From Tissierellales bacterium (GTDB taxonomy: Bacteria; Bacillota_A; Clostridia; Tissierellales; JASKZW01), in contig JASKZW010000141.1 in assembly GCA_030147425.1 (NCBI GenBank), positions 1-10,847 on the forward strand: a stretch of DNA of 10,847 nt, read 5' to 3'. The translations under genes were made by a program, and so were the position numbers. Positions 1 to 7,060 of this stretch are shown here, piece after piece (position 1 is the stretch's first letter; every line of letters starts with the position of its first letter). The notes under the pieces are model-generated. The model was given only the letters and a program-made list of their open reading frames with translations, was not told the DNA's origin and did no database searches.

Positions 1-150
1 GTTTTAAAAATTCCTATAGAAAATAGTGAATTTAAAAAACATGAGGGTGAAGCATCATATCAACTAATTATTGTAACTAATGACACAGAGGAACATGAAT
101 TCTCAGGTTTGTATGAAGAGTTTTTTGATGAATTAGAAAAGCATAAGTAA
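1..150 (+). CDS. C-terminal end of an unrecognised protein (5' truncated)
   Basis: An open frame runs from the first base of the window to a TAA stop at 148-150 and encodes the last 49 residues of a protein that begins upstream. The tail is acidic and rich in Glu, with a stretch of beta-type hydrophobics (QLIIVTND) followed by a likely helix (LYEEFFDELEKHK). I do not recognise a family from so short a piece. The stop is followed directly by a strong hairpin terminator, and codon use matches the neighbouring genes, which supports this being the true end of a gene. It converges on the minus-strand gene at 177-635. Confidence 0.65.
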   Translation, partial: VLKIPIENSEFKKHEGEASYQLIIVTNDTEEHEFSGLYEEFFDELEKHK

Positions 151-183
151 AAAATAGAAGTGTGCATAGCACACTTCTATTTT
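151..183. terminator. Bidirectional intrinsic terminator between convergent genes
   Basis: The arms at 151-165 (AAAATAGAAGTGTGC) and 169-183 are perfect reverse complements, giving a 15-bp stem with a 3-base loop. The stem has A residues on the left and T residues on the right, so in either direction the transcript ends in a short U run. It begins right after the stop of the upstream plus-strand gene. The TAG stop of the minus-strand gene (177-179) lies inside the right arm. It should therefore end transcription from both sides. Confidence 0.88.
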
Positions 184-635
184 GATAGTATCTCTATTAT
201 TTCATCAAAACTAGCATCTGATGAAATTTTATATTCTCCATATTTTAGCTTTGTTTCCATATTTTTTTCTTTTACATAATTATGAAAGTCAGTCTTATCT
301 TCAATAAGACCTTCCTTTTCTAAGATTTCTGCTATATCATCAGATACAGCTCCTTTAGGTATGGTTACGTTGACCTCTTCAACCTTAACTTCTTCATCTG
401 CTTTATCTTCTGCTTCATTATTAATCTTATCATCAGACTTTTTTTCATTTAAATTACTTTCATTAGAACTACTCATTACTTCCTTACTTGATAAAAGACT
501 TCCTGCATCAAATAGACAACCCATTTTCCAGTTTATAACTAGGATAGTTACCAATAAAACAGAAGCTATCATTATGTAGTCTAAGTGATCATGGAATAAA
601 TCTTTTATTTTCTCCTTTATATTTCTACTTTTCAA
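177..635 (-). CDS. Small membrane-anchored protein with MltG/YceG-like N-terminal module
   Basis: This encodes a 152-residue protein. Residues 1-19 are charged and probably cytoplasmic, residues 20-36 form one transmembrane helix, and residues about 46-88 are a Ser/Asn/Glu/Lys-rich linker. Residues 89-152 resemble the small LysM-like module at the start of the MltG/YceG endolytic murein transglycosylases: an IPKG turn (92-95), an IAEILEKEGLI helix (101-111), a later Phe/Tyr pair (F117, Y120), a GEY turn (133-135) and a final IIEIL helix. MltG itself is roughly twice this size and has a C-terminal catalytic domain with an essential Glu; that domain is absent here, so this is unlikely to be an enzyme. 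By inference it may bind cell-wall material outside the membrane. The start is TTG (633-635) with GAGGTGA just upstream; no ATG has an equally good site. It is transcribed divergently from the pseudouridine synthase gene. Confidence 0.72.
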   Translation of the reverse strand: MKSRNIKEKIKDLFHDHLDYIMIASVLLVTILVINWKMGCLFDAGSLLSSKEVMSSSNESNLNEKKSDDKINNEAEDKADEEVKVEEVNVTIPKGAVSDDIAEILEKEGLIEDKTDFHNYVKEKNMETKLKYGEYKISSDASFDEIIEILSK

Positions 636-673
636 AATCTCACCTCTTTAATAATAATTTTTACAACTAGAGT

Positions 674-703
674 TTTACTTATCTTATTGTATAATGATAT
701 TAT
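674..703 (+). promoter_or_regulatory. Candidate promoter for the seven-gene cluster
   Basis: Two overlapping options lie in the divergent intergenic region. One is TTTACT (674-679), an 18-base spacer and TATTAT (698-703). The other is a perfect TATAAT at 690-695, but it lacks a convincing -35. Either would start transcription roughly 20-30 bases before the TTG start of the pseudouridine synthase gene. No comparable gap exists between the downstream genes, so this is probably the main promoter of the cluster. Confidence 0.4.
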
Positions 704-727
704 AGCATATGGAAGGAAAAGGTGAAA
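699..727 (-). promoter_or_regulatory. Candidate promoter for the small MltG-like gene
   Basis: Read on the minus strand, TATAAT (plus-strand 699-704) is preceded by TTCACC with a 16-base spacer, a 4/6 match to the -35 consensus. The -35 would overlap the ribosome binding site of the divergent pseudouridine synthase gene. The region is AT-rich, so -10-like hexamers arise easily by chance. Confidence 0.35.
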
Positions 728-731
728 TTTT

Positions 732-1691
732 TTGAGAAAACTTATTATTAGTAAAAATGAATCAGGTCAGAGAATTGATCGTTTTTTAAAAAAATATTTA
801 AATAAGGCTCCTAATAGTTTTATTTTTAAAATGCTAAGAAAAAAGAATATTGAGTTAAATAAAAAGAGGGCAAAGCCAGAGACTATGCTAAAGGAGGGGG
901 ATATAGTTTATCTCTTCCTAGCAGAAGATACTATTAATAAATTTAGGGATGTAAAAAGTTTTGAATCAAATATAGATATTAATCTTGTTTATGAAGATAA
1001 AAATATAATTTTAATAAATAAGGACATAGGCATAAGCTCCCATAGCAGTTATGAGGGGGAAGATAATTTAGTAGATGGTATGATAAGCTATCTTATAGAA
1101 AAAGGTGATTATAACCCTGAAAAGGAGAAAACCTTTATACCATCGATTGTTAATAGGCTAGATAAAAATACAAGTGGTATAGTTATAGGATGTAAAAATT
1201 ATCAAAGTCTAAAGGCTATGAATGAAGCTATGAGAGATGATAAAATTGACAGGTATTATATAAGTTTAGTTAGTGGAGACTTAAAAGATAAGCTTGTCTT
1301 AGAGGACTATCTATTAAAGGACAAGGACAGGAATAAAGTAGAGATTTTAGAAGAGGAGACAGAGAATAGTAAAGAAATCAAAACTAAGGTTAGAAAGATA
1401 GAATCTAATGGAAAATATAGCTTGGTAGAGGTCCAATTACTTACAGGGCGAAGTCATCAAATAAGAGCTCATTTAGCTTCTATAGGAAATCCATTGGTTG
1501 GAGATCCTAAGTATGGTGAGAGACAGGTAAATTCCTATTTCTATAAAAACTATAAATTAGAAAGTCAGTTCCTGCATAGTAACAAGGTTAAGTTTACTGA
1601 TATGCCAAAGCCTCTTGAATATTTGAGTGGGAAAGAATTTACTTGTGAGTTAGGAAATTCTTTAAAGAATATAGTAGAGAATGAACTTTAA
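732..1691 (+). CDS. RluA-family RNA pseudouridine synthase
   Basis: The 319-residue product converts specific uridines in structured RNA, most often 23S rRNA, to pseudouridine. Residues about 12-60 are an S4 RNA-binding domain ending in LKEGDIV. The catalytic domain follows: its motif II reads NRLDKNTSG (141-149), with D144 the expected catalytic Asp, and GRSHQIRAHL (239-248) is the conserved later motif. The family's usual HRLD is NRLD here; the His is not the catalytic residue, and I recall Asn at this place in some Firmicute paralogues. Length is normal for an RluA/RluC/RluD-type enzyme. Which rRNA position it modifies cannot be told from sequence. The start is TTG at 732 with AGGTGA (720-725) six bases upstream. 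It is the first gene of the cluster, 17 bases before the kinase gene. Confidence 0.92.
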   Translation: MRKLIISKNESGQRIDRFLKKYLNKAPNSFIFKMLRKKNIELNKKRAKPETMLKEGDIVYLFLAEDTINKFRDVKSFESNIDINLVYEDKNIILINKDIGISSHSSYEGEDNLVDGMISYLIEKGDYNPEKEKTFIPSIVNRLDKNTSGIVIGCKNYQSLKAMNEAMRDDKIDRYYISLVSGDLKDKLVLEDYLLKDKDRNKVEILEEETENSKEIKTKVRKIESNGKYSLVEVQLLTGRSHQIRAHLASIGNPLVGDPKYGERQVNSYFYKNYKLESQFLHSNKVKFTDMPKPLEYLSGKEFTCELGNSLKNIVENEL

Positions 1692-1708
1692 CAGAAGGAG
1701 TTGTTCTT

Positions 1709-3373
1709 ATGGGAAAAATAAAGGTATATGTTGAGGGAATAGGTCAGGTTTATACAAGTAAGGATAATAGCTTGGAAGACTTGGCTAAGGAGCTTTATGA
1801 AGATGATTACACTTGTTATTTAGGCGCAAGAATAAATAATGAAATTTTTCATTTGTCTAAAAAAGTAAAGGAAGATATGTATATTAAGTACTTAACTATT
1901 GAGTCCAGGGATGGTTATAGGATATACACTAGGACTGTAACAGCAGTTTTTATTCTGGCTTGTAAAAAAATATTCCCTGGTAAAGTTGTAAAAATAGAAC
2001 ATTTTTTAGGCTCTGGTCTTTATGCGGAGTTTGAAGATAAGGATACAAAAATTAACTTTAGTGATTTAGAAAAAATAAAAAAAGAAATGGCTAAAATAAT
2101 AGAAAAAAATTATAGAATAGAAAGAATAAAGTATCCAACGGCTAAGGCTAAGGAACTCTTTAAAGAAAATGGACACTTGGATAAAATAAGACTTTATGAA
2201 ACTTTGGATAGGAAGGAAGTACAAATCTATAAGATTGGTGAAAATATAGATGGCTTCTACGGTTACCTAGCTCCATCAACTTCCTATATTAAAAACTTTG
2301 ATTTAAAGTATTATTATCCTGGTGCACTAATTCTATTTCCAAATAGTTTTTCAAGAGGAGAGATTCCAGAATATGTGGAACAGAAAAAACTAGCCAAGGT
2401 CTATTCTCAAGCTAGTGAATGGTTAGATATTATGGATTTAAGCTATGTTTCGAGTTTAAATGAAAAAATACTCTCAGGAAATATATCTGAAGTTATAAGG
2501 GTTTCAGAGGCCTTACATGAAAAGAAAATAGCTGAGATAGCAGATATGATTTGCCAGGATAAGGATATAAATATGATTTTAATAGCAGGACCATCAGCTT
2601 CAGGCAAGACTACATTTTCAAATAGATTGAGAACCTATTTAAAGGTAAATGGTAAAAGACCAGTAGTTATATCGGCAGATGATTATTTTGTAGACAGGGA
2701 AAAGACTCCTTTAAATGAAAAGGGAGAATATGACTTTGAGGCCTTGGAGGCTATAGATTTAGAAAAATTTAATAAGGACTTAATAGCCTTACTAGAAGGA
2801 GAGACTATAGAATTACCTAAGTTTAACTTTATAACAGGTAAGTCAGAAAAATCGGGAAGATTTATAAAGGTAGATGTGGATCATCCTATAATTGTAGAAG
2901 GGATACATGGATTAAATCCAAAACTTGCCTCTTATATACCAGATAAGAATAAGTTTAAAATTTATATATCAGCCTTAACTCAGTTAAATGTAGATGCTCA
3001 TAATAGGATATCAACTAGGGATACTAGGTTCCTAAGAAGGTTAGTAAGGGATGTACAATTTAGAGGAAATGATGTATTTAGAACCTTTGAATTGTGGGAG
3101 AATGTGACTAAGGGAGAGGATAAAAATATCTTTCCTTACCAGGAAGAGGCAGATATTATGTTTGATACAGCCTTAGTATATGAATTAAGTGTATTAAAAA
3201 AATATGCCATACCTTTGTTAGAGAAAGTTGATAATACTAGTAAGTATTTTGGAGAAGCTAAAAGGCTTTTAAGATTTTTATATTACTTTAGGACTATAGA
3301 AGATACAGATATGATTCCACCAAATTCACTTTTAAGGGAGTTTATAGGTGGAGCTAATTTTAATGTTCATTAA
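1709..3373 (+). CDS. TGS-domain nucleoside kinase (uridine kinase-like)
   Basis: This 554-residue fusion protein joins a threonyl-tRNA synthetase-like N-terminus to a P-loop kinase. Residues 1-65 form a TGS domain. Residues about 66-190 resemble the second additional (editing-like) domain of ThrRS/AlaRS, but I do not see the HxxxH metal site needed for editing. Residues about 285-480 form the kinase, with Walker A GPSASGKT (294-301), a DDYF motif (324-327) like that of uridine kinases and phosphoribulokinases, and EGIHGLN (397-403). Family knowledge supports phosphorylation of a nucleoside such as uridine with ATP or GTP; the true substrate is unsettled. Such fusions recur in Clostridia and Thermotogae, so this is not a chance joining. 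The ATG start has AGAAGGAG (1693-1700) eight bases upstream. The glutaminase gene follows after nine bases. Confidence 0.88.
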   Translation: MGKIKVYVEGIGQVYTSKDNSLEDLAKELYEDDYTCYLGARINNEIFHLSKKVKEDMYIKYLTIESRDGYRIYTRTVTAVFILACKKIFPGKVVKIEHFLGSGLYAEFEDKDTKINFSDLEKIKKEMAKIIEKNYRIERIKYPTAKAKELFKENGHLDKIRLYETLDRKEVQIYKIGENIDGFYGYLAPSTSYIKNFDLKYYYPGALILFPNSFSRGEIPEYVEQKKLAKVYSQASEWLDIMDLSYVSSLNEKILSGNISEVIRVSEALHEKKIAEIADMICQDKDINMILIAGPSASGKTTFSNRLRTYLKVNGKRPVVISADDYFVDREKTPLNEKGEYDFEALEAIDLEKFNKDLIALLEGETIELPKFNFITGKSEKSGRFIKVDVDHPIIVEGIHGLNPKLASYIPDKNKFKIYISALTQLNVDAHNRISTRDTRFLRRLVRDVQFRGNDVFRTFELWENVTKGEDKNIFPYQEEADIMFDTALVYELSVLKKYAIPLLEKVDNTSKYFGEAKRLLRFLYYFRTIEDTDMIPPNSLLREFIGGANFNVH

Positions 3374-3382
3374 GGAGGAAAT

Positions 3383-4288
3383 ATGGAAGCGAAACTAAAA
3401 GAAATATTAAAAACGAACAAAGAATACTTAGAGCAAGGTCAGCTTGCTGACTATATACCAGAATTAAAGAATGTCGATGCTAATAAACTAGGACTATCTT
3501 TAAGAACTACTGATAATAGGATTTACAATATTGGTGATTGTAAGCAAAAGTTTACTATACAGAGTATTAGCAAAATAATCAGCCTTATGATAGCTGTTTT
3601 AGAAAATGGCGAGGAAGAAGTATTTAAAAAGGTTGGATATTATGGTACAGATGATCCTTTTAATTCTTACTATAAACTTGAAACAAAGGGTATCCCATTA
3701 AATCCTATGATGAATGCAGGAGCTATCCTGATCACATCCCTGATAGAAGGAGATGGAGAGGAGCCCTTTAATAAAATATTAGATATGATTAGATATATAA
3801 CTAAGAATGATGAAATTTCATACTCTAGAGAAGTATACTTATCAGAAAGCAAAACAGGGGACAGAAATAGGGGAATATTTAATCTTTTAAGGGCAAATGG
3901 GCTAATAGATAAGGAAGAAGAAGCCTTGGAAAATTATTTTAAACAGTGTTCTATAGAAGTAAGTTGTGAAGATTTAAGTAAAATAGGCTTATTCTTTGCA
4001 AATAACTGTATAAGATATGATGGAGATAGGGAGTATGAAAATAAGGAATTGTCTAGATTAATAAATTCAATTATGTTGAATTCAGGTATGTATGATAAAA
4101 GTGGAGAGTTTTCTAGAAAGGTAGGCCTACCTTCTAAGTCTGGAGTAGGTGGAGGTATAGTATCCCTTGTTCCAGGAAAATTAGGAATAGGAGTATTTAG
4201 CCCTAGGCTTGATAAGGCAGGGAACTCCTTAGTAGGAGTAAAGGTCTTAGAAGATATATCTAAAGAATTTGATTTAAGTATATTTTAA
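3383..4288 (+). CDS. glsA: Glutaminase (L-glutamine amidohydrolase)
   Basis: The product hydrolyses glutamine to glutamate and ammonia in the cytoplasm. Its 301 residues match the normal length of the bacterial GlsA family (serine beta-lactamase-like fold) without the extra regulatory domains of animal enzymes. The catalytic Ser-x-x-Lys pair is visible as SISK (S61, K64). The expected substrate-binding residues are also present: N111 in PMMNAGAI, E155 in LSES, N162 in GDRNRG, Y185, Y237 in NSGMYD, and V255 in KSGVGGGI (252-259). Nothing appears missing, so it should be active. The AGGAGG site overlaps the stop codon of the upstream kinase, which implies co-translation. The PAS/AAA+ regulator follows after 24 bases and may control nitrogen or amino-acid genes; this link is inferred from position only. 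Confidence 0.95.
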   Translation: MEAKLKEILKTNKEYLEQGQLADYIPELKNVDANKLGLSLRTTDNRIYNIGDCKQKFTIQSISKIISLMIAVLENGEEEVFKKVGYYGTDDPFNSYYKLETKGIPLNPMMNAGAILITSLIEGDGEEPFNKILDMIRYITKNDEISYSREVYLSESKTGDRNRGIFNLLRANGLIDKEEEALENYFKQCSIEVSCEDLSKIGLFFANNCIRYDGDREYENKELSRLINSIMLNSGMYDKSGEFSRKVGLPSKSGVGGGIVSLVPGKLGIGVFSPRLDKAGNSLVGVKVLEDISKEFDLSIF

Positions 4289-4300
4289 AATATAAATTAT

Positions 4301-4315
4301 AGGGTGAAGGATATG
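4301..4315 (+). promoter_or_regulatory. Ribosome binding site deciding the regulator's start
   Basis: AGGGTGAAGG at 4301-4310 sits just before the ATG at 4313-4315. A longer frame could begin at the GTG at 4304, but that codon lies inside this purine tract and has only TTATA-like sequence upstream. The ATG start, three codons shorter, is therefore the better call. Confidence 0.7.
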
Positions 4316-6139
4316 ATAGATAATCATGAATATATAGAAATTTTTACAAATATGATTTCTGAAGGATTTATCTTTATTGATAATGAGGGAATCATTAAGG
4401 TCTATAATAAAAAAGCTAGGGAGATTTTTGGAATAGATGCTAATCCTAAAAAAACCCATCCAGCTGGGAAACTAGAGGAAGGAGATATTGTTATTATGGC
4501 AACTAATTCTCTAGGTGAGGACGATGGGAATTTAAACCCTAGCTATCTAAAGGAGTTAGGTTTAAAGGACAAAAAGTTAAAGCAGGGAGATGCTTTAATT
4601 TCTATATTTAGATATGGGAATCAGGATAAAGTAATTTACAAGACTTTAGATAAGGATAGGGCCGATAATCTTTTAGTCATAGATAAGATTGTGGATGGAA
4701 CTGATATTTCAGCTACCATAGACTTTATAAATAAATTTATAAAGGTAGATATAAATGATGAAAGTTATAGCATGGCCTATATTAATTCTATTGGCTTTTT
4801 AGTAATTTTAGATAAGGATACAAAGGAGCTTAAATTTTACCAGTCTGAGGGCTATACTGCAAGAAATGAAAGTATAAGAGACATATTAGAAGGGAAGACT
4901 TATCGTGGTAAGGGAAGATATTTTAAGGAGATAGATTTGCTTGGGAATAATGTATTTAGCATACATAGGGATGATCCAACTATAAGAAGGCTCTTGGCTG
5001 CTGCTAAGGGAGAAGACACAGGCTTTACCAATGAGTATAGGGAAATAAATGGCTATCCGACTTTGTCTACTTTAAAGGCAGTTGAGAAAGAAGGAGAGAC
5101 TATAGGAGCTGCCCTCAAGGTAGAGGACTTAACTGAACTAAAGAGGATAGCTAAAGAAAGGGACTTAGCTTTAGATAGGTTATATGAGATGGAAGAAAAA
5201 CTTGAAAGCAATAATTTATTAAAAAGAAAGTTTCCTAATATAATAGGTGAATCAGAGAAGATTAATTTTGTAAAAAGATTGGCTTTAAAGGCTTCTGAAA
5301 GTAATTCAACAGTCCTTATATTAGGAGAAAGTGGAACTGGAAAAACAACTTTAGCCAGGGAAATTCATGAAAATAGCCAGTTTTCTTCTGGACCCTTTGT
5401 TCATGTAAATTGTGGGTCTATTTTAGAAGATAGATTGATAGAAGATTTATTTGGTATAGAGGATCAAGTGGAAGAAAAGATAAAAAGGGGCTACTTTGAG
5501 TTAGCTGACGGTGGAACTATATTTTTAGAAGAAATAGGGAATATAGGGCCAACCCTACAAGCTAAGTTATTATATTTTCTACAGAATAAATATTATTATA
5601 GGGAAAAAGGCATAGAAAGCCTTAAACCAAAAGTAAGAATAATAGCTTCTAGTAATAAAAACTTAGAAGAAGAAATAGAAAAAGGAAACTTTAGGGAAGA
5701 CCTTTACTATAGGATAAATGTTATCCCTATATGGATTCCACCTTTAAGGGATAGGATGGAGGACATATATGACTTAGTAGATTATATAGTTCCAAGAATA
5801 TCAGAGGAAATGGGAGTTAAAAATAAGAATATAAGTTCAGAATCAATGAATAAACTACTAGACTATAATTGGCCTGGGAATATAAGTGAATTAGAAAATA
5901 TTTTAGAAAGAGCTTTAAATCTTGCTGAGGGAGATTTAATCCTATCCAAGCATATAGTTTTAGATAGGAAGGAAAACTATGCAAATATAAGTAGTTTAAA
6001 GGAGACTCTAGAATATTGGGAGAAAAGATCAATAGAGAATGCTCTAGAGTTTTTTGACGGGGATAAGAAGATGGTAATGAAGGCCTTGGATATAAGTAAG
6101 TCAACATTATACGAGAAAATAAATAAATATAAGATATAG
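4313..6139 (+). CDS. PAS/AAA+/Fis-HTH regulator of the sigma-54 activator type, lacking GAFTGA
   Basis: The product is a 608-residue cytoplasmic DNA-binding regulator. Residues about 6-45 begin a PAS-like sensor. Residues about 150-275 may hold a second PAS-like fold, and 277-305 look like a coiled-coil linker. The AAA+ domain spans about 308-540: Walker A GESGTGKT (338-345), Walker B region TIFLEEIG (402-409), and arginine-finger region FREDLYYRI with R461 and R467. The C-terminus (about 570-608) is a Fis-type helix-turn-helix ending KALDISKSTLYEKINKYK. The GAFTGA loop that contacts sigma-54 is missing: between LFG (379-381) and FEL there are only 13 unrelated residues. Walker B has Glu where Asp is usual, and WPGNVREL reads WPGNISEL, losing the sensor II Arg. 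It may therefore act with the main sigma factor, as TyrR does. The ATG at 4313 is preferred over an in-frame GTG at 4304 because AGGGTGAAGG (4301-4310) fits the ATG and would overlap the GTG. Confidence 0.88.
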   Translation: MIDNHEYIEIFTNMISEGFIFIDNEGIIKVYNKKAREIFGIDANPKKTHPAGKLEEGDIVIMATNSLGEDDGNLNPSYLKELGLKDKKLKQGDALISIFRYGNQDKVIYKTLDKDRADNLLVIDKIVDGTDISATIDFINKFIKVDINDESYSMAYINSIGFLVILDKDTKELKFYQSEGYTARNESIRDILEGKTYRGKGRYFKEIDLLGNNVFSIHRDDPTIRRLLAAAKGEDTGFTNEYREINGYPTLSTLKAVEKEGETIGAALKVEDLTELKRIAKERDLALDRLYEMEEKLESNNLLKRKFPNIIGESEKINFVKRLALKASESNSTVLILGESGTGKTTLAREIHENSQFSSGPFVHVNCGSILEDRLIEDLFGIEDQVEEKIKRGYFELADGGTIFLEEIGNIGPTLQAKLLYFLQNKYYYREKGIESLKPKVRIIASSNKNLEEEIEKGNFREDLYYRINVIPIWIPPLRDRMEDIYDLVDYIVPRISEEMGVKNKNISSESMNKLLDYNWPGNISELENILERALNLAEGDLILSKHIVLDRKENYANISSLKETLEYWEKRSIENALEFFDGDKKMVMKALDISKSTLYEKINKYKI

Positions 6140-6158
6140 GAAACTAGGAGGAGGATTT

Positions 6159-7052
6159 ATGAGAAAGGTAATAGGTGTAGATTTAGGTGGTACAGAGATA
6201 AATGCAGGAGTTGTAAACTCAGATGGGGAAATACTAAAGCAAACCACCCTATCATCAGGAGCTAGCCTGGGTAGGGAAGAGGTATTAGCTAGAATTAGAA
6301 AAGCAATTGATGAACTTATATCAGATGATATAGAAGCAATAGGAATTGGAACCCCAGGCTTTATAGATATAGATAAGGGGGAGGTACTATCTATTGGCGG
6401 AAATATTAAAGATTGGAAGGGGACTAAAATTAGGGAGTATTTAGAAGAATATTATGAGCTTCCAATATTTGTTGAAAATGACGCTAACTTAGCTGCTATA
6501 TGTGAGTCATGGTTAGGAGCAGGTAAAGATTTAGATAATTTTGTAATGATAACACTAGGAACAGGTGTAGGTGGGGGAATATATAACAAAGATTCAGGTA
6601 TCCTACATGGATCTAACTTTAGAGCAGGAGAAATAGGACATAATGTTTTATATCCTAATGGAAGAAAGTGTTCCTGTGGGCAAAAAGGTTGTAGTGAAAG
6701 ATATATATCAGGAACCGGGGTAGAGGAAAGTTATTTTTTACTAACTAATAAGATTAAGACAGGAAGGGAAATTTTCAAAAACTATAAGAGAGATCCATTT
6801 GCAAGGGAAGCAATAGATAGTTTTATAGAAGACCTAGGTATTTTTATTATAAATATAAAAAACACCTTTGATCCAGAGGCGGTAATAATAGGAGGAGGTT
6901 TAATAAATTCATCAGAATTATGGTGGGAGAAAGTTATAGATTATTACACTAATAATGCTAATGATTCTAGTGGTACAAAAATTTTAAAGGCAGAGTATTT
7001 AAATGACTCTGGGCTGATAGGAGCAGGAAAGTTGGCTTTTAATAGGGAATAG
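6159..7052 (+). CDS. ROK-family sugar kinase (glucokinase-like)
   Basis: The 297-residue product should phosphorylate a hexose or N-acetylhexosamine with ATP in the cytoplasm. The N-terminal phosphate-binding loop is DLGGT (8-12). NDAN (107-110) carries the expected catalytic base D108, and GTGVGGG (134-140) is the second ATP-site loop. The sugar-binding GEIGH (157-161) and the zinc motif CSCGQKGC (171-178) followed by E180 match the ROK pattern, with H161 and the three Cys as zinc ligands. All key residues are present. Glucose is the commonest substrate for ROK kinases of this size in Firmicutes, but fructose or an amino sugar cannot be excluded. It lacks the N-terminal helix-turn-helix of ROK repressors, so it is an enzyme, not a regulator. 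AGGAGGAGG (6146-6154) precedes the ATG. It lies 19 bases after the regulator and 8 bases before addB. Confidence 0.93.
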   Translation: MRKVIGVDLGGTEINAGVVNSDGEILKQTTLSSGASLGREEVLARIRKAIDELISDDIEAIGIGTPGFIDIDKGEVLSIGGNIKDWKGTKIREYLEEYYELPIFVENDANLAAICESWLGAGKDLDNFVMITLGTGVGGGIYNKDSGILHGSNFRAGEIGHNVLYPNGRKCSCGQKGCSERYISGTGVEESYFLLTNKIKTGREIFKNYKRDPFAREAIDSFIEDLGIFIINIKNTFDPEAVIIGGGLINSSELWWEKVIDYYTNNANDSSGTKILKAEYLNDSGLIGAGKLAFNRE

Positions 7053-7060
7053 GAGGTTCT

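Noticed and set aside
361..579. Open frame of 72 codons on the plus strand
   Set aside because: It lies wholly opposite the MltG-like gene; its Ser/Leu-rich product is the antisense of a low-complexity linker, and it has no ribosome binding site.
3670..3852. Minus-strand open frame inside glsA
   Set aside because: It is a shadow of a well-supported glutaminase gene, with no recognisable domain.
4279..4294. Perfect 16-bp palindrome TATATTTTAAAATATA over the glsA stop codon, a possible operator for the next gene
   Set aside because: It is made only of A and T; in a sequence this AT-rich one such palindrome in 10 kb is expected by chance, and no second copy was noticed near the main promoter.
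4269..4296. Possible internal promoter TTGATT, 16-base spacer, TATAAA before the regulator
   Set aside because: Transcription would start at about 4303, inside the ribosome binding site, so the message would lack a usable leader for the ATG at 4313.
4274..4459. Minus-strand open frame across the glsA-regulator junction
   Set aside because: It is opposite the start of the PAS domain; its Ile/Phe/Tyr-rich product is typical of antisense AT-rich coding sequence.
5817..6107. Minus-strand open frame of 96 codons inside the regulator gene
   Set aside because: It is opposite the helix-turn-helix and AAA+ end, which are clearly coding on the plus strand.
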